NCBI GenBank assembly: GCA_949128115.1
Contig: OX421964.1
Span: forward strand, 34,960,177 to 35,024,176
Length of the DNA: 64,000 bases
Reading direction: 5' to 3'
Source: Anaspis maculata
Lineage: Eukaryota; Arthropoda; Insecta; Coleoptera; Scraptiidae
How positions within the stretch are numbered: position 1 is the stretch's first letter; every line of letters begins with the position of its first letter. Below, in pieces: positions 13,236 to 25,116 of the stretch. The position numbers were made by a program, and so were the translations under genes. The notes below the pieces were generated by a model. The model searched no databases, had not been told where the DNA came from, and worked only from the letters and a program-made list of their open reading frames with translations.

Positions 13236-13681
13236 TACTATGGGCTATGTGCGAGACATGTAGCGCCGCGTAGAGCATAAAGTGAAGCTTTGGTGGTATA
13301 TTGCCTAGATACACAAGAAGTACGCCGGCGTGATGCGAACACCCTAAGTATTTCTCCACTCTGCCACGCCACAAGCAGTTCTTATTTTCACCACCATGGG
13401 CTCTGTGTGTCATGCTCCCCATAACTTGGAATTCTCTATTATGATCGGGATTTTCTTGTTGTGAGAATTGCGGGTTACGTTATACTCAAAATCCAATGTT
13501 ATGTAACTAAGAATTCCATGTTATAAGTTATAAGTTGGAATTTCGTATTACAAGTGGAAATTTGGCTGGAGTAAAAAGAATATTGATGTGATGTCCATTA
13601 TATGCCTTCGTATGAAATAAATGAACAATTAATTAAACATTGATGTATCTGTATTGTAGACATAGGTACGCACAAAACATC

Positions 13682-13689
13682 ATGCAAAT
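13682..13689 (+). promoter_or_regulatory. Octamer ATGCAAAT upstream of Gr locus 3
   Basis: The perfect octamer lies 64 bases before the start codon at 13746, in the block conserved with locus 2. Confidence 0.45.
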
Positions 13690-13745
13690 TGCTTATGGTT
13701 CACGATTTGATCCACTAGAGCTGACGGTAACTGATGGTATTCAAC

Positions 13746-14949
13746 ATGTCGTCAGTTACAATAATTTCACCAGTATATCTAGCTTGTAAATGTCTAGGTT
13801 TGACATCATTCACGTTAAGAGTCCAAAAGTTCACAAGAAACAGATGGGACAAGGCACTCAACATTACCATAGTAGCGTTTGTTTTGATTGTAACAAGCAA
13901 CATCATGCATTGTCTCAGTCCATCTCCAGATCCGATAGTTTTCATATCTGCCAACATAGCGAATATTGTTTTCCAAATTCAGATTTTAGTGGCGATGACT
14001 GCCCTGAACTACCACTCAACTACGTTGGTTTTAACATTGAAAGAAATATGGGAATTGGAGCGAAAAATCGTAGCATTTCCTTGTAGTGATACAAAATTCA
14101 AACTAAAGATTTACTACTTCTACAGGTGCTCGATGATCGTTTACACATTTGCCGAAACTTTGCTGATGATATATAAAATGATGGGAAACATTAATGGACT
14201 TAAATGGTGGTGCTACCTGCGGTACATGTTCTCCATTTTGATCGGTGGTTTTGTTGAAATTCTGATGGTTACTTGTTTCGTACTTGCCAAAGATATTTTA
14301 ACCCGAGCGATCAAAAACAAATTTCTGACGCCACGAGAATTCAGCAGGATTTGTAGGGCCCACGGAAGAATTAAATGTGGATTCAAAAAAGCTTTTCAAC
14401 ACGTCCTCTTGCTGAAACTGTTGTTTTCATATGTGGATTTTGTATCAATTCTTTACATTTCATATAATGTGATAGTAGTCGAGGGAGCCTATGAAGGAAT
14501 ACTTGAATTTTTTGGTGAAAATCTTTTTTGGCTGTGTAGCACAGTAATAGATTTGCTCATCGTCACGTATCCAACTGCAGATTTCTGCTCCGAAGTAAGA
14601 ATTTCATTGGTATTTTGGTCTGGAACGCATCTTTAGTTTGAGGTCATTTCTAGTTGGATGCAGTTGTTGATTCTTTTGAAGATGCAGACTTGAAACACGA
14701 TGAGAAACTTTCATACTTGCAAGTTTGCTTGGTTCAACCGAAGTTTCATCTGTTGGGCTTCTTTCCTCTGGACACTACCTCTGTTTATTCGGTAAGACTT
14801 TTTTTTCTCGTAATTGTGAAATACGGATTTAAAATGAACCTTCTTCTACTTCTACGCTTCATTTGAAGTTGGCTGCTGGAGCGACAACATACTTGGTTTA
14901 TCTTCTACAGTTTCGCCAGATACAAAATTCTTCAACTCGAAGTAAATAA
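13746..14949 (+). CDS. Gustatory receptor (7tm_7), intact, 355 aa
   Basis: This is the sister of the receptor at 10394, with the same three-exon plan: 13746-14594 (283 codons, ends DFCSE before GTAAGA), 14654-14791 (46 codons) and 14869-14949 (26 codons plus stop). Exon 3 reads LAAGATTYLVYLLQFRQ, the receptor signature. Compared with its sister it has a few extra residues near 145-150 (MMGNING). An in-frame ATG at 13734 would add MVFN, but the sisters begin at MSSV, so 13746 is preferred. It is expected in the dendritic membrane of chemosensory neurons; the ligand is unknown. The spacing and shared upstream block show that loci 1-3 arose by tandem duplication. Confidence 0.9.
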
Positions 14950-16400
14950 CTGATGTAGTGATCAACTACAAAACGCTGATCATCACTGATCATAGCTTCG
15001 AGATTTAGTCGTTCGATGCGAATTGAGTTTGTGAAAAATGTAGAAAACGCTTCAAAAGAAGAAGCAGAATATGGAGTTTGCAGCAATGTTTTATGTAGAA
15101 CTAAGCTTTTTCTTATCGATTTTCGACAGGGACGTGAATAAATGAGCCTACCTTACGTTGATAAACCGAAGTAGTTACTTTCCTTATTGTTCCTCCTGTT
15201 GTTTTTGGACTTCAGGTTTCATGGCCTGTCACTCGTAGATAAGCCCCATTCTATACTTGAACAATTTCAAATGGAAAGCTTCTGAGGGGGTCACGAAATT
15301 TATGTTATCTAGGGCTTTTTTCTTTTGATTACACCTACCTACGGCACCATGTATTCATGGAATCAGCAAAAAGACAATAAGAAATGATTAAAAAAAGTTG
15401 ATGAAAAGTTGTAGTAGGTAGCCAGCACACGGCTAAGAGAATGATTAAAATCTTCGTGAAAATCAAAACCAATAACCAATCATGAGCTAGACAACTGACA
15501 ACTCCTGGCGGCGATCGAGTGAATGTAAAGGAGACAACAAACTACCTTCACCAGCATCACTACACGTTTCAAGTATTTAGTATTCGTATCAATCATGTGG
15601 TTCTACTGCAGAAGAGATGTATCTCTATTGACCATAAGGCAATCAAAATATTTTTCCCACATCCTTTGCCTCATACGTCATTTCTTGGAAGTATGAATGT
15701 ATCTGCAGTAGTTTGAAAAATAAATCGATGTTTAAATTGAAAACGTAACTGGCCGCGCAACAACTCTGTCCTCGGTACACAAAAAGACATACCTTCTGTG
15801 ACAATCAAACAACAAGGAACTCTCTTTTACTGAAACGTTTCGCATTTATTTCTGGACGATTCTTTTTGCTGGAAGTGTTTAATCAATGTGCATGTAGATA
15901 TCTGCATTCTGCATCTGGACTAGTTCAAGACAAGAAGTTTCTCTCAACTCAAAGGTAAATTGCTTCTTTGATAACTCAGCCTTTGGTTATGCAATATCTA
16001 TTTTAGTTTTATTGCAATTTTATGGTGGCTAATCAATTGTTTTCTATGTACATTCTCAAGTAACAATTATCTTGATACAAAGAACCCGGAGACGTGTACT
16101 GTATAGTACCTACCTATTAGTTCAGGAGGAGTTTGACACAACCGACAAACGGGCAGACATTGGATCGCTGACGGCAATACCGAATTTTCTAGAAACACGC
16201 TGCTGTTTTTTTTTCGCACATCAAATAGTTGGTATTAATGTACGGTGCACCCTCCAAAGTTTTAACAAATAAGACAACAAAAATTGCTACTGTTTATGGC
16301 CGGCCACTTCCAAAGTAATTCCAGGATGCAATTTCAAGTGTCGCAAATTCATTAGATCGTGTGCGCTGATATTATTTAAACGACTAAAATGTAAGGAGTT
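14950..16400. other. Spacer between convergent Gr genes
   Basis: The plus-strand receptor ends at 14949 and the minus-strand receptor ends at 16401, so this is a tail-to-tail interval. No gene, repeat or RNA is recognised. Small frames such as 15519-15716 and 16072-16272 lack any motif. Confidence 0.5.
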
Positions 16401-19400
16401 TCAACCCATTTGCCGGAACTGCAGCAAGTACACTAAATAGGTTATTGCACCTGCAATCATCTACAAGAAAAATACTACAACAGACCAAAGAAGTATTAGG
16501 TATTATACTTACCGAGTACATAAAAGCATAGTCGAGATAAAACAGACCGTACAATGTGAATTTCATTGAAGCTAAGCGTAGTTGTAGCTGATAATTTTTA
16601 TCCTGAAAATTATAAGGTATCAGTTTTATGATTTCAAATTCCTTACTATCTTGCAAAATGCTCACAACCTTGGACAAATCCTGGTTCATGCATTCTGCAG
16701 CTATTTCCATCTGGAAGATTTCAAGCTAAATGAAATTATTTGCGATATAATCAACTGATTACTTGATCGGAAAATTGAACAAAAGGATAAATGGTGAACA
16801 ATGAGTCGAGGATCAGACGCGTCAACCAAGAAACCACGTGGATCCACATTGGTATCGCGCCAAAAGCGTTTCCAGGCAAGCACCAGAAGTTGTAACCTGT
16901 AGTGCCCATGTCTAGAAAGTAAAAGCTCAACTTCGCCAGCACAGTCATTCGAAAGTTTCCTTGAATCAGCCGCTTCAAATCAACGTAAATGCCGAAAACT
17001 TTTCTCATGTCTCCGGCATTTTTCAATCGGGTTTTCGCAAAGTAGCAAAACATGCTCTTAGGAATCTCGACGAAAGTGAAAATGAACATGTCGGCTACCA
17101 CGATCAACAGTGGTGTCAGTACGGCCAAAAATACGCACCAGCCGTCGGTTTTTCCGAGACTTTTTATAAAGCCGTAGTTGAAATACAACAAAAAAGTCAA
17201 ATCCGCACATTTCACTACGTAATACCGTCTCAGGCTTCTCCACAAGTGTGTGTGTTGGAATTTCTTTTGTGAACACGCTTGAACGACCGCTTCGAGTTTC
17301 AAAATTTCACCGAAAATCTCGACTGAGTTTCCGGAGTTGACGTTAGAAGATATCACGATTGTCAGAAAGTAAATGATGAGTCCAGTTAGTCCGGATGCTA
17401 GTTGAAAGTACCTTGCATTTTTTGACGAGAAGATGCCACTCGGTGAAAATGTTCTTTGCATCGTACTCTTCCGATCCAGAAAGGTAGCCATCAGCGCCAT
17501 CCATGCCGGCGGGGTTTACAGGGTGATATAGAAAAACAAAGTTGAAAAATTATATTTAATTAACCGAAACATGTGGAGACGTGTAACTCACCACATACGT
17601 TAACTATTTTATGCTTATGAAGTCACAGCAAACTGATCTTGATTAGCTTGAATCGTCTTTGAAATGTAGGGGAAAACCAGAAAAAAAAAACAAAAACACT
17701 ATTTTTTCCATAAATAAGTAATTCTTCGAGATATTGACACAATACTTGGTATTTTTACAAAATGTAATGTTAGAAATGATATGAGCCTGGTAGCAATTTC
17801 TAAGCCAACTATTTCCAGAAATACGATTGTCAACTTTTTTTTTCTCTTGAGCACCATCTTGAATCTGCCCTGTGAGACATCGTTGAAAAAATGATTGGTT
17901 ATTATAATAATGGTAACATGAAATCATTGCATCGCAAAAACAACCTCCTCATCATACTTTAGTGACCTCTTCGGCGGGAAAGAATTGTCATCCACGTATT
18001 TTTTGGCTCTTTGAAGCTTTAGTGCCTATGATGGCATTTGCAACATCTGGAATGATGAAATATGTTACGCATTATGAACCTTGATGTCCTTTGAGGTAGC
18101 CCACCAAGTTTCACCATCATCAATTGAGAGGTTTGTTCTTAAAAGCTGTTTGAACAAAATTTGTGTCTTTTTTTCATGAAAAATACAAAATATTGGGTCT
18201 CTCACCCTTACTTGATCCCTCACTGAGGATAGCATGAAACCGAAAGTCTCCGAATTTTTTGTGATAATGGTTCAGTGTGAAGTGCTCTTCAATGTTTGGT
18301 TATCAAAAATCGCATAGTTGCGTTCAGATTCCAGACAGAGAGCGACAAAGAAGTTCATGCAGTGAAAAAAGACATAAATTACAGTCGAGAAAAAACAAGT
18401 CCAGAGCTAGACTGAAAGCTGTCTGGAGACCTTGCTTTTTATAACATGAATGTGCAATTTAGTACACTGTTAGAGCCTTAACTTAGTGATGTTTCAAGCC
18501 TTTCACCCACGATTGAGAGTCTTACAGAACCTGTGTATTGCGGGAAGCCTATCTAAAAGGGACATTTCCGGGATTTCTCCGTTGCATTGAAAGTTGTGTC
18601 TTTTTTCATTGCATGAACTTCTTTGTCGCTCTCTGTCTGGAATCTGAACGCAACTATGCAGATTTTGACAACTACACATTGAAGAGCAGTTTTCAGTGAA
18701 CCATTAGCATACAAATTTTGGAGACTTTCGGTTTCAGGCTTTCCTCAACGAGGGATCAAATAAGGGTGAAAGATCCAATATTTTGCATTTTCCATTAAAA
18801 AATAAACAAATTTTGTTCAAACAGCTTTTAAGAACAAACCTACCAATTGATGATTGCAAAACTTGGTAGGCTACCTCAAAGTCCATCAAGGTTCATAATG
18901 CGTATCATATTTTACCATTTCAGATGTTGCAAATGCCATCATGGGCACGAAAGCTTTGAAGAGCCAGAAAATACGTGAATGGCAGTTCTTTCCCGCCGAA
19001 GAGGTCACTAAATTATGACGAGGAGGTTGTTTCTACGATCCAATGATTACATACTACCATTATTATGATAATCAATCACTTTTTTGACGATGCCTCACAG
19101 GGTAGATTCAAGATGGTGCTCAAGAGGAGATAAAAAGTTGACAATCGTATTTCTAGAAATAGTTGGCTTAGGAATTGGCTACCCAGCTCATATCATTTCT
19201 AACGTTACTTTTTGTGGAAATACCAAGTATTGTGTCAATATCTCGAAGAATCTCTTATTTATGGAAGAAAAAATGTTTTTGTTTTTTTCTTCTGTTTTTC
19301 CCCTACATTTCAAAGACGGTTCAAGGTAATCAAGAACGGTTTGTTGTCACTTCATGAGCATAAAACAGTTGATGTATGTGGTGAATCATACCTCTCCACA

Positions 19401-19826
19401 TGCTTCGGTTATTTGAATGTAATTTTCCAACTTTTTTTTTCTGTTCCACCCTGTATACGCTGCCGGCATGGATGTCGATGATGGCTACCTTTCTGGATCG
19501 GAAGAGTATGATGCAAAGAACATTTCCACCAAGTAGCATCTTCTCATCAAAAAATGCAAGGTTCATTCCATTTTATGCAACTAGCATCCGGACTAAGTGA
19601 ACGAAACGAAATTTGCAAAGGAAGCGACGTGATCTCGCGTGCTGTAGCATTTCATGAAGTTGGATGCGCTGCAGAGCACGAAGATTAGCATGAGGGAATT
19701 AACAGTGATGTCAAGTTTGGTTCTGGTGAATTTTTTCAGTCGACCTTTCGTTCTTATTCGGTATGAAGACATTCCTAAACAATTGCAGACCAAAAAAATT
19801 GGCTGTACTAGGTCTATCAGAGACAT
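16401..19826 (-). pseudogene. Gustatory receptor split by a fold-back element in exon 1
   Basis: Read on the minus strand, the gene starts MSLIDLVQPIFLVCNCLGMS at 19826, runs 77 codons to ACT at 19596-19598, is interrupted by the element at 17387-19595, and resumes after a second ACT (17384-17386) with GGACTC at 17383. Exon 1 then continues to 16763 (ends FSDQ, before GTAATC). Exon 2 is 16710-16513 (66 codons, ends MYS before GTAAGT) and exon 3 is 16460-16401 (MIAGAITYLVYLLQFRQMG and stop). Removing the insert and one ACT leaves an open frame of about 369 codons, the usual receptor length, with no other lesion. Coding capacity is broken only by the insertion. A possible 44-nt intron inside exon 2 does not keep frame, so exon 2 is taken as continuous. 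Confidence 0.85.
17387..19595. mobile_element. Fold-back element copy 1, TAGTCCGG...CCGGACTA, 2209 bp
   Basis: The element is a long imperfect inverted repeat with arms of roughly 1 kb around a loop of about 230 bases near 18375-18605. Its ends are TAGTCCGGATGCTAGTTG and the inverse. It is flanked by a 3-bp duplication (AGT at 17384-17386 and 19596-19598). A second inverted repeat with CAGGGTG/CACCCTG ends sits just inside (about 17519 to 19453). No transposase frame is present. A second copy at 30852-33066 has the same plan with its loop in the opposite orientation. The superfamily is unresolved; a 3-bp duplication occurs in several DNA transposon groups. Confidence 0.85.
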
Positions 19827-20289
19827 TTCTGCTGGAAGGAACTAACGTGAAACCGAGCTATGTCTACAAAAATAACTTGAGTTGTTTTTCGGTACCTAAG
19901 TAGTTGTTTGCTGGACATGGGTCAGATTAATATGTTAAGAGTTGTCGATAACAAGGAAAATTAGTTATTATAGCATGGCATTGTTGTTGAGTAGCTAATG
20001 TTATTTTGTACCTTACTGACATTACATAAGTGCGTGTAAAACACCAAAAATATATTTAGTTAATCATACTTGTAGGTTATATAGCGAAGGCCAGCCCACC
20101 TGCGTCAAGTTGACACAGGAGGAAATTTGACTCCCACTTAATGAGACGCACGTACTGAGCGATGTTAAACAATGGATAATTTCCCCGAAAAGATTGTATC
20201 TGATTCTACGACGAGTAGGTATAAGTGTTCATTCGTTGTATTGTACAAGTGTGCTTGTTGAAGTCGGAATCGGACGGCTGAATTGTGGA
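19827..20289. other. Upstream region of the minus-strand Gr
   Basis: This AT-rich stretch lies before the start codon at 19826 and would hold that gene's promoter. I see no octamer ATGCAAAT in it and no other recognisable element. Confidence 0.4.
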
Positions 20290-20456
20290 TCGAAAAACAA
20301 ACACGGAAATATTTGCTTTCTTCAGGGCCATAGCAGACTCAGCGCAATTTCACAAAGCTCTCCTTCTCCGACTACCTCAACACGGACCATCAGACCAGAA
20401 CTACGTGGACACGTGTTTTGCCCCTGTTGGGGGCTCATCAATCAGTGCATTGGCAC

Positions 20457-22078
20457 CACTGGCGGCTCCACGGGGGGTACGACGGTACGGCCGTACCCCC
20501 TGTTGCAAATCAGGGGCGCCAGAAGTCAATTTTGAAAAAAAATCCACGAGTAGTACCTACCGATGGATACTCTTTGTAAAAAATAATTAATGCGATAAAA
20601 GCTTGTCAATGAGATTGGTTTCTATGGAAATTCGCTTTGGGCGTCGCGCGATAGAATCTTGGAACTATTCTCATAACATATGTGGAGGTGGAAAGAAGTT
20701 CTACTCACAACCACCCTAATAATTAATCATTACTGGCTTTTAAAAAAGTTGGAAAATAAACCATTACGAACTATCGGCCCGCGGCGCGCTGTGCAGCTAC
20801 CTTGGCTCTTGTCTGTAATGAACCTCTTTCCGTCTCGGTATGTACTATTACTTACAACCAATATGGTAATTGATTAATAACATACTATGTAAGAGGGCGG
20901 GAAGTAGCTCATCACCTACTCCGCGGGAAAAAGAAGAAATGGTAGCTTCAGAAGATAAATTCCAGAATAATGCATCCAACCAAACAATGAGTGGGTAAAT
21001 ACGTATTCCTGAGCCAAGTTTCAGAAAAATTGATTCGCCGATCTGGAAGTCATGACAAAAAAAACTTTCTAATTTCAATTTTTGAACACCATGATACTTT
21101 AAGCTACGCAGGTACATGGTTATGAGATAAATAAAATAGTAAATATATGTACTCCCAACAGTAAATAGGTAGTAGATCATTACTGCTGAGGGCTAGAGGC
21201 TCCAGGCTCCGCCAAAACCAAAAGTTGGTCCACGATGACTGGAGAATGACTTAATACCCTGTTAGTAATGACAGTAAAGGCAGATAGGTGTAAATCCATG
21301 AAAATCGAAGGTTGCATCGTGAAGTTTAGTTTTGTCGAATAGATACGTAGAGGAGAGTTCAATTTATACTATTAAAACCAATCTGTTGTCATGATCGTTT
21401 TTCTTTGAAAACTGCTTCTGAATCAACTACATAGAGGAAGTGCTAGTGAAGTCACTCACGTAGTACTCACGGGGGAGGGATGAAGGGGATAATTTTCCCT
21501 CCAAGACTTCGACCAACAGAAAAAAGTCTGATACATTTATCCCCCAAAGACTTCATGCGCATTAAAAAAAAAATGTATGATGTGTCCCCGGACGTCCACA
21601 CCTATCCCCTGGCGAAATTTTCAAATTTTTTTGGAGCTGGCCAAGGCTCCAAGGCGGCCAAGGCTCTATATTATCATTTGATTGATTGCTTGATACCTAC
21701 TGGACAGAGTTTAAGTTATGTTTTTCGAATAGTTTTGCACTTTTGAGTTTAGACTGAACCTCGAAGGAAAGAAAACAAAATGAATTAGGGAGGCTTTCCT
21801 TTTTTCTGCTTATTATTGTCAATATTATTATTATTATATCCGAAATGTTTCGCCTGCGGCGCTAGTTTTTACTGGCTGCGATCGCCCAGTACAGACTATA
21901 ATATACACAAAACTTCATTGATCTATAAATCTGGTACATCTGGTACATCCGATTTGTCTATAAATCTGGGTACACCACTGGAGAGAAGCATGGGGCTTAT
22001 TTTGATCGTAGCCCACACCTTAAGGGCGCCTGGTCGGTGGACCGTACCCTCTGTTCGAAAATGCTGGAGCCGCCAGTG
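20457..22078. mobile_element. Non-autonomous hAT element, 1622 bp
   Basis: The ends are perfect 14-base inverted repeats (CACTGGCGGCTCCA). The flanks are a perfect 8-bp duplication (ATTGGCAC at 20449-20456 and 22079-22086), the hallmark of hAT elements. The partner duplication shows the unoccupied site at 27434-27441 with one ATTGGCAC. No transposase frame is visible; the frames inside (for example 21480-21746) carry no hAT motif. Near the left end there is a short GGGGGTACGACGGTACGG palindrome, and a related GGACCGTACCC block lies near the right end. Confidence 0.93.
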
Positions 22079-22370
22079 ATTGGCACCCAAGTCCGACTAC
22101 CCGGTAATGTAGCAAAACGAAAATTTTCAAAGGTTTCTGGATCCTGGTCGGGAAAGTGTTGTGGCGCCCACAAACAATTTTTTATTGAGTTTTCAATTTT
22201 TTGCCGAAAGCGGCATAGAATTAGCTATATAGAGCTCGAGTCCCTTAATTTGATCGTTTAATAATAGATATTCATCGTGTTCACGTCAGTACCTGGACAA
22301 TATTTTGTTGTTGTATGTTTAGTAAATTAACTGTTTCTTATCTCAGTTCTCTTTTATACAGTCACCAAAA

Positions 22371-23578
22371 ATGTCACTGCTCGACATCGTATCTCCACTT
22401 TTCTTCACAACGAACTGCTTAGGCCTGTGCTCTTACAGAATAAGAAGAAAAGGCCGGCTGAAATCTTTCACCAGAACTAAACTCGACCGTGTCATCAACG
22501 CACTTGTTGCGTGCACCATAATAGCGTGTAGCGTAATAACCTTAAACTTTCATCCTAGCCAACAAGATGGAGACTCTATAGATCACATCGCAACGTACAT
22601 TGCGGTCAAAGGTTTGTGCTTCTACCAGATAGTGATCGTCGTCTTGATCAATATCAAAAGTAAAAAACTGGTCAGAATCTTCACAGAAGCCATTAAATTT
22701 CAAAAATTAGCAGAGTCATTGTCGCAACAAAAGTTTGACGCAGTCAAATTACGCCGTTCGCTAAGATGGTACGACGTTACCGTATACGCTCATCTGGTCA
22801 TTATGATTTTGTTCCTGGTCAGAGTACTTCGGAAATTAAATTGGTTGTATACTTTCGGGTATTTAATCACGTTTTTAGTAATGATGCAAATCGGAAGGAT
22901 CACATTTGCTTCTCTACAATTGCCGATAAGCTCCTTTGATCAGTTCAACAAATTCAACAAGAGTAAATCGGAAGATATCAAACGAATCATTGGAGAGTAT
23001 TTGTTGTTGAAAAATGCCATTCAGAGTTTGTTCCAAGAGATAGTCTTGGCAAGGTTGGCTTTCTTTCTCTTGGTTATTGCCGCCAAAGCGTATTCCCTTT
23101 ACATACAGACGAAAGAACCTAATTGGTCCCTGTGGTACTGGATTGTTTTCACTAGTTTATGGTTGTTGATACAGGTGATCACAGGCTTGACAATATTTGT
23201 GTATCCTTTTATTGATTTCTGTCGCCCCGTGAAAAAGGCATTGGATCTCTTTGATTCGGAACATCATAACCACAAGGCTGCAAGAGTAATAACTGATTGT
23301 GCTATAGTCATTACTTATACAATCTTCGTGTTTGCAGGAACAAGATTTTTATCTTCACGTGCATCTGAGCTCTTTGGAATTCACATTGTATGGGGTCTTT
23401 ACTTTGGATTATGCTCTTGTATTTTCTGTAAGTTGTTATTTATTGCGTTTACATTTTTATTTGAGGTGTATTCTTCAAGCAGTTGATCGCAGGAAGTTCA
23501 ACGTACCTGATATATTTGATGCAATTCCGACAAATAATGGGAATCTCCGAAAGTGCTTTCGCCAATGGCACGGTTTGA
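22371..23578 (+). CDS. Gustatory receptor (7tm_7), intact, 366 aa
   Basis: Exons are 22371-23285 (305 codons, ends HKAAR before GTAATA), 23338-23427 (30 codons, EQDFYLHVHL...LVFS) and 23483-23578 (31 codons plus stop, LIAGSSTYLIYLMQFRQ), all phase 0, with introns of 52 and 55 bases. Hydrophobic segments lie near residues 42-59, 73-94, 136-152, 160-180, 225-244 and 254-279, and the last is in exon 3. The long single frame to 23486 runs through intron 1 and reads exon 2 in the wrong frame, so a naive 371-residue call would be wrong at its C terminus. The paralogue at 28900 is about 90% identical in exon 1. The product is a taste receptor channel subunit; the ligand is unknown. Confidence 0.9.
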
Positions 23579-24851
23579 ATCAGGCAAAACTTGACTTGGT
23601 TGACGTATACTGGTGCATCATCTCGGAGAAACCAGCTCATTAAGCAGCTTTTGCTGAAAGGCATAATTTCTCAAAACAACACAAAAAGAACAAAGCCCTC
23701 CAAGATCTCCCCTAGTTTACTTTGGATTTTTTTTTCTCCATTGCATGGCCATGTGCATCCTGTTTCTTCTTTCAAAAAAAGATTGCATTTTTCGTTCTCT
23801 CTACCGTAGATCCACTCACCTCTTATCTATTGTTATATCATAATTTATTCATTCATGCATAATATGAAATAAGTGAATATACGAGAAGTTCTTACAGACT
23901 ACGAGTGCTATGACTGGAAGCAAAAATTTCCTCAAGCAGTTGATCGATTGGAGTATTCACACTGTATACTCACAATGATTCTCCAAAATAAATTGATTAA
24001 ATCATCAATTTAAAAACATAACATTGATCAAGCAATTCTCAAAAATGGAGCCTCCGAACTCCAATCTCTGTTCTCAACATCGTCAGTTTACTATTTCATA
24101 GTTCTTTCGATATTTTCACTGCTTATTCAAACTTGCTATTTTGCGTTAGTAACAAAATAAATATTCAATTGACCATACGGACCAATTGAAAGAGTTACGG
24201 AGCTTAAGTTCAACTTTAATCCAAGAGAAAAACTCTTATCGGAGAAGTGATGCTGTACCGAGGTTTTAGGCTCAATGAGATTTATTGCTAATTTGAGAGA
24301 AGCTAAAACTTAAACTGCATAACCAGATAACCACCATACGGAAACAGAATAGTAATAATAACGATGATACACAAATCCTAATCTTTGGCAGAAGGAGGGA
24401 GTGAAGACCTTTCTCGCATTCGGTAAAGATTTGGATCTCACGGATAAGGTAAACCAAAATCAAAATTTTTTAAAAATGTTTTGACATCTAGGCAGTGCAA
24501 CTTTATATGTTTCAAGTCAGACTTGGAATTCAGTCCTTCATACCCAATTTATCATAACATGTCATGTTTCTATGTGTCATTCAGATTCGTGGCGCCCTCT
24601 TTCAATTATAAATCATAACTAATTGTTTTGTACTGAACATGTTTTCTTGCGTATTTTATCCTCATATACTCAACAGTTTGGTATTTTCCCTTTGATGCAC
24701 TAATTTCAAATGCTTCTATATATTTCCTGAATTATTTATTTTACGAATTCTCTAGAGCTTAGATAGTCCGACTTAGTCCAATAATTAAATGGGCAAAAAT
24801 AGCTGTAAAATAAGTAAAAAGAACAAAACATCATTAGTTAGTTCATTAACT
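23579..24851. other. Spacer shared by both duplication units
   Basis: The sequence aligns with 30121-30848 plus 33070-33444 and 36399-36571 in unit 2. The first 150 bases after the stop codon are identical to unit 2. No gene is seen. The position AAAACTTAAACTGC near 24310 is the empty site for the fold-back at 30852, and TTTGGTATTTTCCC near 24680 is the empty site for the 2.95-kb element at 33445. Confidence 0.75.
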
Positions 24852-25116
24852 ATGGCGGTGCTGGACCTAATATCGTATACATATTTTCTTACCAATTGCT
24901 TAGGTCTGTCTTCTCACAGGATAAGAAAATAAGGACAAGATAACATTTCCACAAGAAATTCATTGGATAGGATCATCAACGTAACCGTGGCATTATGCAT
25001 ATGTTCACACGTCAGCAATTTATCAATGTGCAATACTGAACGCGAAGTCGTCAGTTTTATAGCCACGTACATTGCAACTTTTGGCTTATACATCTATTTG
25101 ACAATAATAATATTTA
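24852..25116 (+). pseudogene. Gustatory receptor N-terminal relic, unit 1
   Basis: The frame opens MAVLDLISYTYFLTNCLGLS, matching the start of the cluster's receptors (MSLLDIVSPLFF...CLGLC). It has TAA after HRIRK and then continues through SLDRIINVTVALC to ATYIATFGLYIYLTIIIF. It is cut at the point where a 459-bp insert and then Crypton sequence begin. The unit 2 partner at 36572 has a deletion of about 50 bases in place of the stop region. Both copies were therefore already pseudogenes or decayed independently. Confidence 0.8.

Noticed and set aside
16610..16660. A 44-base intron in exon 2 of the minus-strand receptor
   Set aside because: The GTAAGG...TTTTCAG candidate does not preserve phase, and the frame is open across it.
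20680..21746. Frames inside the hAT element as its transposase
   Set aside because: None shows a BED finger, RNase-H-like core or hATC dimerisation motif. All are short and overlapping.
22371..23486. A 371-codon single-exon receptor
   Set aside because: The frame runs through intron 1 and reads exon 2 out of frame, losing the TYLIYLMQF signature. The three-exon model is supported by two paralogues.
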